Origin: Phaeodactylum tricornutum CCAP 1055/1
Taxonomy: Eukaryota > Bacillariophyta > Bacillariophyceae > Surirellales > Neidiaceae
Assembly: GCF_000150955.2 (NCBI RefSeq)
Contig: NC_011669.1
Location: 2,052,993-2,116,992, forward strand
Direction: 5' to 3'
Length of the DNA: 64,000 nucleotides
Part shown: piece by piece, positions 48,653 through 59,408 of the stretch
Layout of the letters: each line of letters opens with the position of its first letter
Numbering within the stretch: the first letter of the stretch is position 1
Notes under the pieces: generated by a model
Database searches by the model: none
What the model was told of the DNA's origin: nothing
The model's input: only the letters and a program-made list of their open reading frames with translations
Position numbers and translations under genes: made by a program

Positions 48653-49647
48653 ATGACGATGTTTTCTTCATCTCTTATCTTCTTCCTCTTCGCAATCATC
48701 GCAGTAACGGACCATGCGAATGCATCTGCCGTTCACGTGGCTCCGCAGACGAAGCCAAAAAATCTGCGTCAAAGTACTCTAGGCCGAACCGTTCCTCGTG
48801 GTGGGAATATGGATGTAGGCTCCAAGCTCTTTAGACGTATGCACGAGACCGATCAGATGCCAAGCCTATTCAGTAATTCGGAATTGGAGTACGATAAATA
48901 TTCAGCTTGCTTGGCTGCGACAGAAGGTCTTAGACGTATCCGAGATCGTAGTCTCGCCGCTGAAGTACAGGCCGCTGGAGGTACGGGGACCGACATGAAA
49001 GAAGCCGAAAAGCACATCAACGCGCAGTATGTACAAAACTCCGGACGAGTGCTGCGGGCACTGGGCATGACGGTTGCTGAGTTTAATGCTCTTGGACGGC
49101 AAATTTCGCAGGACGAGCAATTGAAGGAGAAAGTAGGTGAAAATTTCACTTTTGCGAATGGCAATGCACTCCCTAAACGTTTTCTGACTATCTATTTTCC
49201 TAAATTACGTAGGTAATGGAGCAAGCGTACCTGTACCGCATGGCTGCAACCATTAATATGGATCGGGCAAACTTGATTGAAGATCCGGCTTCGGCAGAAC
49301 TTCTTCAAGCATTTCGTAAAGATAAGCTTCACCTGTTCTGCGAAAGCATGTCTGAGATTGAGCAATTGAGATCGGACCAAATAGAGAGACTAAAGCGGTC
49401 TCTCCATGTGGACAAGTTCCCAGCAAACGTGAACATCAGCGATCCTGGGTTGTTGCCATTTCTGAGTCCAAAGGTACGGGCGGTTGTTGAAGCCTTCCCG
49501 TTACAAGCGGAAGACATTGTCAAGAAGCATGGCCTGCAGTCGGACGAATTTAACCAAATGCTCCAGGCCACGCATTCAAATCCCATCTTTCGTTGGAAGA
49601 TTCAGAAGGAAATTCGAAAAGGAAAAGAGCCTGCAGAGGCTAGCTAA
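48653..49647 (+). CDS. Secreted or endomembrane protein with DUF4168-like repeats
   Basis: Two exons, 48653-49132 and 49213-49647, give 304 residues. A signal peptide (MFSSSLIFFLFAIIAV) is followed by a polar stretch. A helical region follows with the DUF4168 pattern: VLRALGMTVAEFNALGRQIS, DEQLKEK across the intron into VMEQAYLYRMAA. A second related helical unit is at EDIVKKHGLQSDEFNQMLQA and NPIFRWKIQKEI. No phenylalanine follows the signal peptide cleavage region, so plastid import is not predicted. The role is unknown. The 80-base intron has donor GTAGGT and acceptor ACGTAG; reading through it gives a stop after 27 codons. Confidence 0.8.
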
Positions 49648-49959
49648 GAGGAACCCAACACTTTCCGAAGGAAAGCATCTTTTGTCACAAATAACATATT
49701 ATCGCGTCAAAGCTTGCTACCTTCTATTTTGCCAATCATCAGCACTCTACTAGACATCTCAAACTCCTCATAGAGGCGGGCTTTAGTTTGCCATATAGTC
49801 GTGTGCCCTATTTGATTGCGCCAGAAGACGTACTACGCCTCAGCCTTTGATTCAAAACAAGTCCTAGTACGCAAATTTCAAGTATGTGGTTAAACTTGTG
49901 CATTGAAACATGCACGCGCAAGAAGTTCCTAAGGCTTGGAGTACACCCAATGATCTATT

Positions 49960-50636
49960 TTAGAATCGCAGTTTCTGGAAAAAGTACGAACTGCCTTGTG
50001 ACTTCTTTTCACTGGTGACCTCCTTCTGGTTGAGGTATCGGTCGTAAAAAAGTTTCTTGAGACCTTTCTTGACGTCCACCTTCCTCTCGGCATCAACAAG
50101 ATCAGCCTCGTCGACAGCTTTCTTCAAATCCATGTCGACGACGTAACGTGTTGGGAAAACATGACGTACATTAATGTATTTGACAAAAGGCTTCAGTTGT
50201 TTGCTTCGCTTTTCAACCTTAGCTTTGCTCATTCCCTTCGTAACCATTCGAGGGTTTCGTGCCAGGCCCGCAATTAGAATATGCGAGAACTTCTTGTCAC
50301 TAGTGCCATCGTCAAAGGTCTTGACAACGACTGCCTTTTTACCAGCGTGACGTCCGGCAAGGACAATAACAACCTTTCCTGCCTCTGTTGGAATACAAAA
50401 AGTGCAAAATGTAAGACTTTCACATCTTAGCGAAAACTCAAAGCACTTCTATTTGCGTCGTTTCAAGGTGCCTCATCAGCTACTTTCTAGACAACAGGAA
50501 CACAAGCAAGTCGTAGCCAACAATTATTTTGACTCGTCAAGCTCTCTGATTTTTATCAGCGCAATACGCAACCGGTGACTTCATACGCCACAAGCGCCAG
50601 CACGATGCATAACAGTCACTCACTGATAATCGCCAT
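49960..50636 (-). CDS. RPL27: 60S ribosomal protein eL27
   Basis: Two exons, 50624-50636 and 49960-50384, give 145 residues. The first exon holds four codons and one base (MAII), and the intron is 239 bases, long for this window. The protein matches eL27: GKVVIVLAGRHAGKKAVVVK, DDGTSDKKFSHILIAGLARN, PRMVTKGMSKAKVEKRSKQL, FPTRYVVDMDL and the invariant C-terminus YFFQKLRF. It is part of the large cytosolic subunit near the peptide exit side. The long first intron in a tiny-first-exon arrangement is common in ribosomal protein genes. Confidence 0.95.
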
Positions 50637-51004
50637 GGTTGTCTATGTTCTCCTCTACTACGGCCGTTCAAAGACGATGTCGAAGCGGGGTAGGTTGCGG
50701 TTGGTTACTTTCAAGCGCCGGTCTGTACGAAGTAAAGAGGTAAGAAGGTAAACACTAACTAAGTCCTTTTGAGGGTTGTTCTAGGGTTGGCAAAACCTAC
50801 CAAATTCTAGGAAGTACTGCAAGACGTGTTAACAGTTAAGTCAAAGGAGAACCGGCGAAAAACAGATCGAACGAAGGCACTCACTGTCAGTAATCGAGAT
50901 ACGTGAACGCTCCAGTATTTTGGTGGCGGACGATGGAAAGCAAAGTGTCAGCTCTGCCTTACAGTTAGCCCACATCGGACGACCTATCAAGATTCTTTAT
51001 TATC
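50637..51004. promoter_or_regulatory. Divergent promoter gap of eL27 and a membrane protein
   Basis: This 368-base gap holds the promoters of a strongly expressed ribosomal protein gene (minus) and the GtrA-like gene (plus). TTACAGTTAG occurs at 50959-50968 and CACTGTCAGT at about 50882. No gene is seen. Confidence 0.45.
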
Positions 51005-51788
51005 ATGGAGGATGTAGAGCAAGCATGCGGAACATCGTCGAAGGAATCTTCAAGAAGGCGAAGTATTTTACCTGAAGAGACCTTGCTTAAATCTCAGCGG
51101 GAAGACGATAGACACCAATTTTCCTCCAAAGTCGAACTTCCGCTATCACCACGTAGTCGTGGTCTACCTGTGTCCCTTGCCAATAGCAAAGAGACTCACG
51201 AACCTCGACTGGTGCATCCGTAAGTTGCAGCCTGGTGCCATTTATTCGAACTCATGTAGTGCTGTACATGACTCTTCCCTCACCCTGGTTTCCTACTGCA
51301 GATTTCTCAACAAAGTGCCACTTCAGTTCCGATTTGGATTCAATGGTATTCTGAGCAATGTCTGTTTCATGATTGCGTACAACTATGCTGTTGCGCAGTT
51401 CAGCCACCAATATGCTTCTTCGACGATTTATTCCGTTGTTTACTTTGTTTTCATTCCCCTCGGTCACGCTTTGGTGTCCCTACTCGTCTTCGGCTGGCCA
51501 GAACGGTATATTGCCTCGCTCATGAGCAACTTTCCCATCGGGCTAACCGCCCTTGGTCTAGGTGGGGCACTGACGGCATATCTCGACCGGATTGAATTCA
51601 ATGAGAACATTGCGGGTTGGATCCGTGATTACTCTACCTTTAGTACGATGCCGGCACGATCACGTGTGGACGACCAAGGAGAGTTTTATTCGTCACTGGT
51701 CGTGCTATTTGTGACGGGGGTATGGACTTACGTGCTATCCGTGTACATCAACAGCCCTCCTGAAAAATCGGAAAAGAAAGAACTGTAA
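51005..51788 (+). CDS. Multi-spanning membrane protein, GtrA-like
   Basis: Two exons, 51005-51219 and 51302-51788, give 233 residues. The first 70 residues are polar and serine/arginine-rich. Then four hydrophobic helices follow: FGFNGILSNVCFMIAYNYAV, IYSVVYFVFIPLGHALVSLL, FPIGLTALGLGGALTAYL and LVVLFVTGVWTYVLSVYI. The spacing and the RFGFNGI start recall the GtrA/DPMS family of four-helix proteins that move or handle lipid-linked sugars. The middle SLLVFGWPERY motif seems typical of an algal branch. The assignment to GtrA is by pattern and could be wrong. The 82-base intron splits a proline codon. Confidence 0.7.
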
Positions 51789-52223
51789 GCGTGCAAGATG
51801 AGTTTTTTTTTCACGGCAAACGTTTCAAATTAACTGCAAGTTGAACTTGGGAGCACATTTTTCTGTGTAGCGGTCCTGATTATAAGGAAAAAGAGAGAGG
51901 TTAAACATGGCTAAGGATGGCACTTTTACAGCATGTGCTCCCATTCGGTTCTATCGCTTCGATTACTGCATCCTGTCGAAGCCTTCAGGTGACACACCGT
52001 TGTTTAGATTTCAATTATTCCATCTCTAGGCTAGGATGCGGACGGAACACAAAGAGGGATAAAAGACATAACTGTAAAATCCAATGTTAGTATTTCTATT
52101 CGGGATAATTCGTAAGCAAGCGAGCTACCTGTAAATGTCTACGTCACAAAGGCAAACGATTTCTTGCAACGAGATTTTAAACGGAACATATATTCTACCT
52201 ATGTTTGTAGATGGACTGCGCCT
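51789..52223. other. Convergent 3' gap
   Basis: This 435-base gap lies between the 3' ends of the GtrA-like gene (plus) and the repeat-type membrane protein gene (minus). It is AT-rich and likely holds both 3' untranslated regions. Nothing else is seen. Confidence 0.55.
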
Positions 52224-53458
52224 CTAGATGCGCTCGTCGCCCAGCTCTTCTACCTGAATGTCCCCGTCGTGCTTGTCGTCGCCGTTGGACATGTTGTGGT
52301 TACTGGAACCCCCGGCGGCTCCAGCAGACGAGTATTCATTGAAAGTTTCGGCGGCCAGGAAGGCTGAGCTCATGAAGCAAATCCAGGAGGCGTAGTAAAG
52401 ATTGCCAATCTGACTTCCAGGACCTTTTGCCGACGTGACGTAAGCGACGCCAAAGGCACTGAGTACAGCGAGGAAAATAGAAGTCACAAATTCTACCACA
52501 AAGGGTGCCGAAGACGTCATGAGCTTCATACCGACAATCGCAATCGAAAAAAAGCAGAGGATAGTCCCGTTGGCAATGGCGAACTTGGTTCGCTTGCAGT
52601 ACTCTTGCGAACTTGCCGAGCTGCCATCGCAATCTCCGTTGAACACACGTACACTGGATCCCAAGACAATGAAAGCGGACGCCAAGAGGCCGGCCCACAA
52701 GCTGAGACGCGCGGAGCGATTGCGGACTTGACCGACCACATCCACGCCGAAGATTTCCTTGAGATAGTTCACCAACAACACAATTGATGTAATGAATCCT
52801 CCCCAGCTCGCGTAGTAGAGATTGCCGTTCAAAACCGTGTTGGTCTGCGATTCGACGCCGAGTCCGTTGCTCGCGTTGGTGACGATTGCAACAGTTGCCG
52901 CCCAGAAAGCTGCCATAATAAGCGAGATAATTCCTTCTAGTTTGGTGCCGACGATAAGCGTACTGGCGACAGGCAACACATGAGCAATCGTTACAAGCAA
53001 CGTGACGGCAAACGTAACGGACGAACAGGCAATGGCCCATTTCGAAGCCTTATTGGGATCACTAGATCCATTTTTCTATTCCCAAAGAATTGAAGCAAGG
53101 AAAGTGTGAGTGTGCGATCATCTACTGCGGCACAGAACCTTGGCACACAGTGCGTTGCGTACGGGTCGCGCAACACGACTGGTCAATACATAGCGCGGGA
53201 TACTTGTCGTTGAGAGAACCAATGCCAAGTCTTCCGTTGTGCAGCGTTTTGCCGGATCTTTCCAGAAGAGGCATAGGCAGTGTTTATGAATCAAGGAGGC
53301 GTAAGAACAGATCCTGTACACGAAAGGATTGCGTCACTCACCACTTCGACGGAAGATCCCAACGAGATGGTTGCGAAGATGAGAAAGACGACCCACATGG
53401 TGAAGCGTGGCGAGCGTCCTTGGACGACTTCGCCGGTCTCAGAGTTGATCGTGGACAT
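52224..53458 (-). CDS. Multi-spanning membrane protein with two internal repeats
   Basis: Two exons, 53342-53458 and 52224-53075, give 322 residues. About eight hydrophobic helices form two related halves; each half has the motif GNLYYASW (NGNLYYASWGGFITS and IGNLYYASWICFMSS) followed by a helix. Short cysteine-containing loops lie between (NGDCDGSSASSQEYC). The C-terminus is acidic and cytosolic-looking (DKHDGDIQVEELGD). The fold suggests a small transporter or tetraspan-like protein arisen by duplication; no named family is recognised. The intron of 266 bases has donor GTGAGT and acceptor AATAG. The start MSTINSETGEVV at 53458 fits the spliced frame. Confidence 0.72.
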
Positions 53459-54102
53459 GGTTCTTAACGATTACAATGGGTGGACGTTCCGTGTTTTTAT
53501 GTGCGATCACAGTTCGTGTATGGATTGTTTGTTATCTTTGGCTCGCGATGATCGAGACTCGAACGAATGACGGGGAAGTTTTAGAAGGGACGGTTGTGTG
53601 TACGGGCGGGCGGGCAATAAGACTTCTCAAACGCGATGCCGGTTTCGACGAGGTTCGTTTCGGTTTGAAGGTTGTTCACGGTTTGACACGGCCGCGATGA
53701 CTGACCGTGGTACGAATCAAAACGAGTCCCCCGCATTCAACGGTCCGATGCCCGCCTTTTTTTGCATACGTGATTGTCGTTCAAATATATGCGTAACCTA
53801 AGTAGGACATGTCGTAGGTCCCTATTCGATCGTCCATACGTGCGCGCTCTTGGATCTCTCCGTCCTTCCACCCGTGTACGAGAAACAGAAGGCACGATCC
53901 AGTCCTATCTACTGTAGGCTGGGCAATTAACTGTAACTGTTATCTGGTACGGAACGCCAAGAAACCCGTGGATTTCTCCATCAGACGTGGAACCCAAAGC
54001 ATTGGTGAGTGGTACCATGATGAAGCCTCAAGCTTTGCTTTGCCAGACTAGGCTATTTACGTAAGCAATCCATAGTCATTTGTTTGGAGAAGAAAATCAT
54101 TC
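53459..54102. other. Divergent promoter gap
   Basis: This 644-base gap separates the repeat-type membrane protein (minus) from the GT92-like gene (plus). TTAACTGTAACTGTTA, two overlapping copies of the window's ACTGT core, lies at about 53928-53943. No gene is seen. Confidence 0.5.
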
Positions 54103-55533
54103 ATGTTCGAACATGTAGCCGATGGAAACAACCACCAAGGACCAAATCATTTCGAAAGACGCAAAACATCACGGCTTGGAGTCCGTTCGGCATTGCTGCG
54201 ATGCTTTTTCCTAACGCTAGTGATCTTCCCGATGCTGGTACAATTCCATCACGTATACTTCATGACAAGAATGCCGCGCTTGCAACACGCATCCATGCAA
54301 ACATTTCGTGCTCCGAATGGTACTAGTTCCAAGACGCCGTTTGGACAAGGCCCTCAGTTCTTCCCTTCCAATCAAACCGTCCAAGGGTTTGGCGCCTGCC
54401 TCATGATCAAAGACGATACCGACCTATTGTACGAATGGCTAGCATATCACGTTACTATGTTACCGTTGCGCTATGTCGTGGTCGGTCTTGATGTCAATAA
54501 TTCACAGGATCCGACGCCTATTTTGCAACGCTACACCGAAATCACTCACCTCCGCTTCGTTGTTTGGAACGTTTCCGACGTTGACAACTCCATTATCCCG
54601 AGCAAGAACACAACTGGAGGTAACGAAACTGCGCACCATACTTTAATTCAACGGCAAAAGGATTTTGTACACAAGTGCTTCAGGTTTCTGCGCAGACAAA
54701 GGGTTGGATGGACTGCTTTGATCGATACGGACGAATTTGTCGTTTGGAATCCTGTCGGGGGCGATGAATCGCAGCTTTTGGAACGACTTGGCCCAGTTAC
54801 CGACCTTGAGCTCTACCAGTTGCGAATGTCTCTGTCAGCCGTCGAGCCAGGCACCTCGTTGCTTTCGGAGACTTCCACTGTGTGGCAGTCTTTGACTTCT
54901 TGGCAGAGAAACCACGTTCTGCCGCACGAGACTTGTTATACCATGCCACGATTGCTAATTGGTTCTTTTGAAAACACTACGTGCTCACCTCGTGCGGAAG
55001 ACATCCGCAAACAAGCACGTGTCTTTGGCGAGTTTCCCCGGGATCACCGACGGCGTTCACAGTCGGGAGAAACCCAGAAAAACGCTACGCTTCAACATTC
55101 TAGCAATAGACGAATCCTTCAAACGTTGCAGTACATGCATCACGCGCCAAAAGGTGACTTTGCATCCAACAAGTTTGGCAAGGTTCTATTGGACATCTCT
55201 CGCATTCCGGAGTACATGCTGCAGTCAAAATCCCTACGAAATATTCATCGCCCTTACAAAGACCTTTGTGGTCCCGCAGTCTCGCACTTTCTGTCAGCTC
55301 CTCTAATCGTACATCATTACCTGGGGAGCTGGGATCGCTATCGGGCTAGGCCCGATGCCCGACGGAACCGGCACGAATGGAGTAAACGGGCAGGTTTCTA
55401 CGTAGAGAACGATGTGTTTCGCGGGTTCTGCGAAAATGTTGTCCGTTGGTTTCCACGATTCGTGGCAGCGGTTGGAGACGGCGCTGGTCAGTATTTGCTG
55501 GGCATATCCGATCTTACGCGGTCTACGCGATAA
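54103..55533 (+). CDS. Type II membrane glycosyltransferase, GT92-like
   Basis: This 476-residue protein has a short cytosolic start, a membrane anchor (LLRCFFLTLVIFPMLVQF) and a lumenal catalytic region. The family pattern of GT92/DUF23 is visible: ACLMIKDDTDLLYEWLAYHV, then HKCFRFLRRQRVGWTALID, with the metal-binding D-x-D as DTDEFVVW. Further on are NRRILQTLQYMHHAPKGDF and IVHHYLGSWDRY, with conserved histidines and W. Several N-x-S/T sites lie in the lumenal part. It should act in the Golgi on protein or lipid glycans; the sugar is unknown. The gene has no intron and starts at ATG 54103. Confidence 0.85.
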   Translation: MFEHVADGNNHQGPNHFERRKTSRLGVRSALLRCFFLTLVIFPMLVQFHHVYFMTRMPRLQHASMQTFRAPNGTSSKTPFGQGPQFFPSNQTVQGFGACLMIKDDTDLLYEWLAYHVTMLPLRYVVVGLDVNNSQDPTPILQRYTEITHLRFVVWNVSDVDNSIIPSKNTTGGNETAHHTLIQRQKDFVHKCFRFLRRQRVGWTALIDTDEFVVWNPVGGDESQLLERLGPVTDLELYQLRMSLSAVEPGTSLLSETSTVWQSLTSWQRNHVLPHETCYTMPRLLIGSFENTTCSPRAEDIRKQARVFGEFPRDHRRRSQSGETQKNATLQHSSNRRILQTLQYMHHAPKGDFASNKFGKVLLDISRIPEYMLQSKSLRNIHRPYKDLCGPAVSHFLSAPLIVHHYLGSWDRYRARPDARRNRHEWSKRAGFYVENDVFRGFCENVVRWFPRFVAAVGDGAGQYLLGISDLTRSTR

Positions 55534-55860
55534 CGGTATTCAGCAATTCAAATTCAAATATGTTTTGCCGGTCGGCGCGTCCCCGGTTGCCAGCATTCTT
55601 ATTGACAGTTCTGACTGACATGACACCGAGAACTGGTGAAAAAGCAGTTTTGATCGTTACAACACTGGTGGATGACGGGTCCAACAACCATGATCAAGTG
55701 CCACAGCGCACCAGGACGCTTTGTCGGAAACCAATCAAACAAATGCACAACAATAGAATATAAGAACTGAACCAACGCAATGGACAACGCAGGCCACATG
55801 TAGCTAATCTATATTTTGGTATCATTACAGAGACATATGGAGTCGTGGCACCGCTCACTG
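55534..55860. other. Convergent 3' gap
   Basis: This 327-base gap lies between the 3' ends of the GT92-like gene (plus) and an unknown acidic protein gene (minus). It likely holds both 3' untranslated regions. No feature is recognised. Confidence 0.55.
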
Positions 55861-56538
55861 TCAGTATTCTTCCAAAGAAAGTTGGTCGTTCAGATCGGGA
55901 AGGTGCAGGACAGTAGAGTAACGGGAAACACTAGTTTCACCACTTCCACAATTCACGTGCTCTGGGGAAATCAAACGCACGGCGCTGACTCGTTCTTCCC
56001 AAAACGAGTCAGGATCGGATGAAAAACAGTCCAGGTCCAAGTCTTCACATAGTGACTTTTCGTCGTGAGAGGATAGAGAAAAGTCATCACATTCTGTCAT
56101 AACTTGATCATAATCAATGTCCCCAGTACCAAAGTAGACTGCATAATCAACTTCATCCTCCAAGGTTTTTCCGGCATTCACAAGGTTCGCCTTGACCGTC
56201 CAAGAAATCACTTCACTCAATTGTTCTCGTTCATCCAGCTCCTCTTGACTGGCAGGGGAAAACGGGTAAGGCGATATGATTCGAGGTGCGGATACGTCCA
56301 AAATTTCTTCCTCCGTATCAATACGATTTGCTCGATTGAATGAAGGGCCTGCCGTGCAATCCGAATCTGGAAATCGAAAAATTGTTGTCGGCGCAATGTT
56401 TGCATTATGTGTCATTAATGGGTCTCGAGAAGGAGAGGCTTCTCCGGCAGCTAAAGGGCGCAATTTGGAAGTGATGAAAGATGATTCCCCAGAAAGAACG
56501 ACACGAGTCGTCTTAGTATCTCTTGATTGATGACTCAT
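55861..56538 (-). CDS. Acidic protein of unknown function
   Basis: This 225-residue frame has its first ATG at 56538 (MSHQSRDTKTTRVVLSG). The N-terminal half is serine- and proline-rich; the C-terminal half is strongly acidic (CDDFSLSSHDEKSLCEDLDL). A short conserved-looking stretch is EVISWTVKANLVNAGKTLED. No domain, signal peptide or membrane segment is visible, so it may be a disordered regulator. It lies divergent from the V-ATPase subunit gene. The assignment as a gene rests on frame length and composition. Confidence 0.55.
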   Translation of the reverse strand: MSHQSRDTKTTRVVLSGESSFITSKLRPLAAGEASPSRDPLMTHNANIAPTTIFRFPDSDCTAGPSFNRANRIDTEEEILDVSAPRIISPYPFSPASQEELDEREQLSEVISWTVKANLVNAGKTLEDEVDYAVYFGTGDIDYDQVMTECDDFSLSSHDEKSLCEDLDLDCFSSDPDSFWEERVSAVRLISPEHVNCGSGETSVSRYSTVLHLPDLNDQLSLEEY

Positions 56539-57143
56539 GAAAAGATGATAGATGCTGTCCAACTGAAAGACAATCGTTTACTTTCGCCTTTTTCTTTGCA
56601 GGTTCACTATGATCTCGTTGCTGATTATGACGAGGCCAAGAAGAGCCATCGAATTGCGTGAAAAGAAATTACAAAGTACGGAAATTTCCCGCCACTAGCG
56701 ACACTTTTGTAGATGGATGCACGCAGGCAGAGAGCAATTCTTACGATATATTGTCCTCGGTACTCGCAAAACGTTCGAAGTTATCATCGGTTGAAACCTT
56801 TAGCTAACGGTGTAATTTAAATACTTTATTTAGTACAAGGCAATTTGCGGGACAGCTTATCGGTTCGAGAGAAAGAGTTAATGATAAAAGTTCCAGTGAT
56901 TAGAATATTTAACAAGTTATTTTTTGCATGAGAATGATGTCTGACTAGTAGGGTTCAGGGTACTCTGTTTTTCCGGGTCTTCAAGCGCATCCCACCGTGT
57001 TTGGCGAATTGTATTGCTCGCCCTATCGCTGGACACGTTCGAACACCAATATCTGCGTCGTCAATCTTCCGTCGTCGTTTAAGACCCACAACACGCCGGA
57101 ACGCGGATACTCTAAACCATAGTTCTAAAGATCCAGAACAACA
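56539..57143. other. Divergent promoter gap
   Basis: This 605-base gap holds the promoters of the acidic protein (minus) and V-ATPase subunit B (plus). It is AT-rich in its middle (56800-56940). No gene or clear motif was found. Confidence 0.5.
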
Positions 57144-59033
57144 ATGAGCGCCGCCCATACCGAACGCTTCATTCCTGAGCGTCAAAAGCTCGACCAACTT
57201 TCCATCGTCAAGGACTATGCCACTGTTCCGCGCCTTGAGTACCGGTGAGTGATTCTGGTCGATATTTGGCGTGTGGGCGAAGAAAAAAGATCTTCCCTTT
57301 TACCGGTTTTGGGATTAGAATGATCCGGCGGGCTCTCGTCTTTCATCTGTGGCAATCTGCTGCTTAGTATTATGTTGTATTCGAAATCGATAGCTGGCGT
57401 AGTTTCGTTTGGGCTTTTATTGCTCCCTGGATTTCCATGCTGGCCATGGTTCCGTCGACGGACGCAGCACATAAATTCATTCTAGTTCCCGGATATGCAG
57501 ATCAGTTTGCCCTATGTACTCTGGTAGAGCGACATGTCCTCCTATTACGGTTTGTGTTTTATGTCGTCGCGACACTGATATCTGATCACACATATTCAAC
57601 ATTTTTTATTCAGAACCATCGCTGGCGTGAATGGTCCTTTGGTTATCTTGGACAATGTCAAGCTTCCTAAGTATGCCGAGATTGTTAACTTGACGCTAGG
57701 TGATGGTACCCAGCGATCTGGCCAGGTTTTGGAAGTGTCGGGGAGCCGCGCCGTCGTTCAGGTGTTCGAGGGCACTGCCGGAATCGACAACAGGAAGACC
57801 CGATGCGAATTCACCGGTGATGTATTGAAAATGGGTGTTTCCGAAGAGATGCTTGGGCGCTCTTTTAATGGGTCCGGAAAAGTCATTGATTCTGCCCCCA
57901 AAGTCCTTGCTGAGGCCTATCTTGATATCAACGGCCAGCCGATTAATCCATCGTCACGTGATTACCCAAAGGCCATGATTCAGACTGGTATTTCCGCTAT
58001 TGATGTCATGAACTCGATTGCTCGCGGCCAAAAGATCCCTATCTTCTCCGCTGCTGGGCTGCCACACAACGAGGTCGCTGCCCAGATCGCTCGTCAAGCC
58101 TCTCTGGTAAAGCAAAAAGACACCATGGATGGACACGAAGACAATTTTGCTATTGTCTTTGGTGCCATGGGTGTAAACATGGAAACCGCCCGTTTCTTTC
58201 GTTCTGATTTTGAAGAATCTGGTGCAATGCAGCGTACTGCTCTTTTCTTGAATCTTGCCAACGATCCCACGATCGAGCGTATCATTACTCCCCGTCTAGC
58301 CCTTACCACTGCGGAGTACCTCGCGTACGAACGCGATTTGCATGTTTTGGTCATTCTTACCGATATGTCTTCGTACGCCGATGCCCTTCGTGAGGTTTCT
58401 GCCGCCCGTGAAGAAGTCCCTGGACGCCGTGGTTACCCTGGTTACATGTACACGGATCTTTCCACTATTTACGAACGTGCAGGTCGTGTCGTTGGACGCA
58501 ACGGTTCTATTACCCAGCTTCCCATTCTTACGATGCCAAATGACGATATCACGCATCCCATTCCTGACCTTACTGGATACATTACCGAAGGGCAAATCTA
58601 CCTCGATCGCCAGCTCCACACCAAAGGAATTTTCCCCCCTATCAACGTCCTTCCATCGCTGTCGCGTCTGATGAAGTCGGCTATCGGGGAGGGTATGACT
58701 CGATCAGATCACGGTTCTGTGTCTAATCAGCTTTATGCCTCTTATGCCATGGGTAAGGACGTCATGGCCATGAAAGCCGTTGTCGGAGAAGAAGCCTTGT
58801 CGATGGAAGATCACCTTTACCTCAGTTTCTTGGAGCGCTTTGAAGGCAAATTCGTGTCTCAAGGTCCTTACCAGGCCCGTTCCATTTTTGAGTCATTAGA
58901 CCTTGCCTGGAGCATTCTCCGTGCTTTCCCGAAGGAATTGCTCAAAAAAATTCCCAAGAAAACTTTGGATCAATTCTACGCCCGCCGTCGCGAGGCCGCA
59001 GAGGACATGAACAAGGCAGACGGTTCCGCTTAG
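57144..59033 (+). CDS. VMA2: V-type proton ATPase subunit B
   Basis: Two exons, 57144-57244 and 57614-59033, give 506 residues; the 369-base intron is the longest in the window. Subunit B is the non-catalytic nucleotide-binding subunit of the V1 head, which drives proton pumping into vacuoles and other acidic compartments. Motifs are [12 protein letters not shown] after the intron, [46 protein letters not shown], and [16 protein letters not shown] replaces the catalytic P-loop, as expected for subunit B. Further on are [20 protein letters not shown] and [19 protein letters not shown]. The N-terminus [19 protein letters not shown] lacks a targeting signal, as usual. Confidence 0.97.
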
Positions 59034-59408
59034 AAGATTGTAATCCACATTAGTAAGCGAAGAAAGGAAAATCTCAATGTCCGGTGCAACACCGGTTAGC
59101 TATATACCAACTTTTAATAGCAGTAGACTGTGATGTTATGATATGTGGTTCGAAATGACATAACAGTAAAAGAGATCAATGCGCTCCGACGATGTCGAAA
59201 GCAAGCTAACATAAATAGGTGACGTCACAGAAAAATTTGATTGAAGATCCTTCGTAATCTTTACGTCCCTTTCAAAATAGTGACAGCGACGAGTCCTCTC
59301 TAGGGCAACTCGGCTTCACCTTTGTTCTTATCATTCCAAAACGTAAACGTCGGTGTCTTGATCGTAACATTTGATACCTTAATAGGTCGTTTGCAAGTTG
59401 TCTCCAAT
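59034..59408. other. Intergenic stretch
   Basis: This 375-base gap follows V-ATPase subunit B and precedes a plastid membrane protein gene, both on the plus strand. The downstream frame is open back to 59322 without an ATG. Nothing else is seen. Confidence 0.5.

Noticed and set aside
48400-48834. Plus-strand 144-codon frame starting with ATG
   Set aside because: It overlaps the signal-peptide start of the DUF4168-like gene in another frame and lacks any fold-like pattern.
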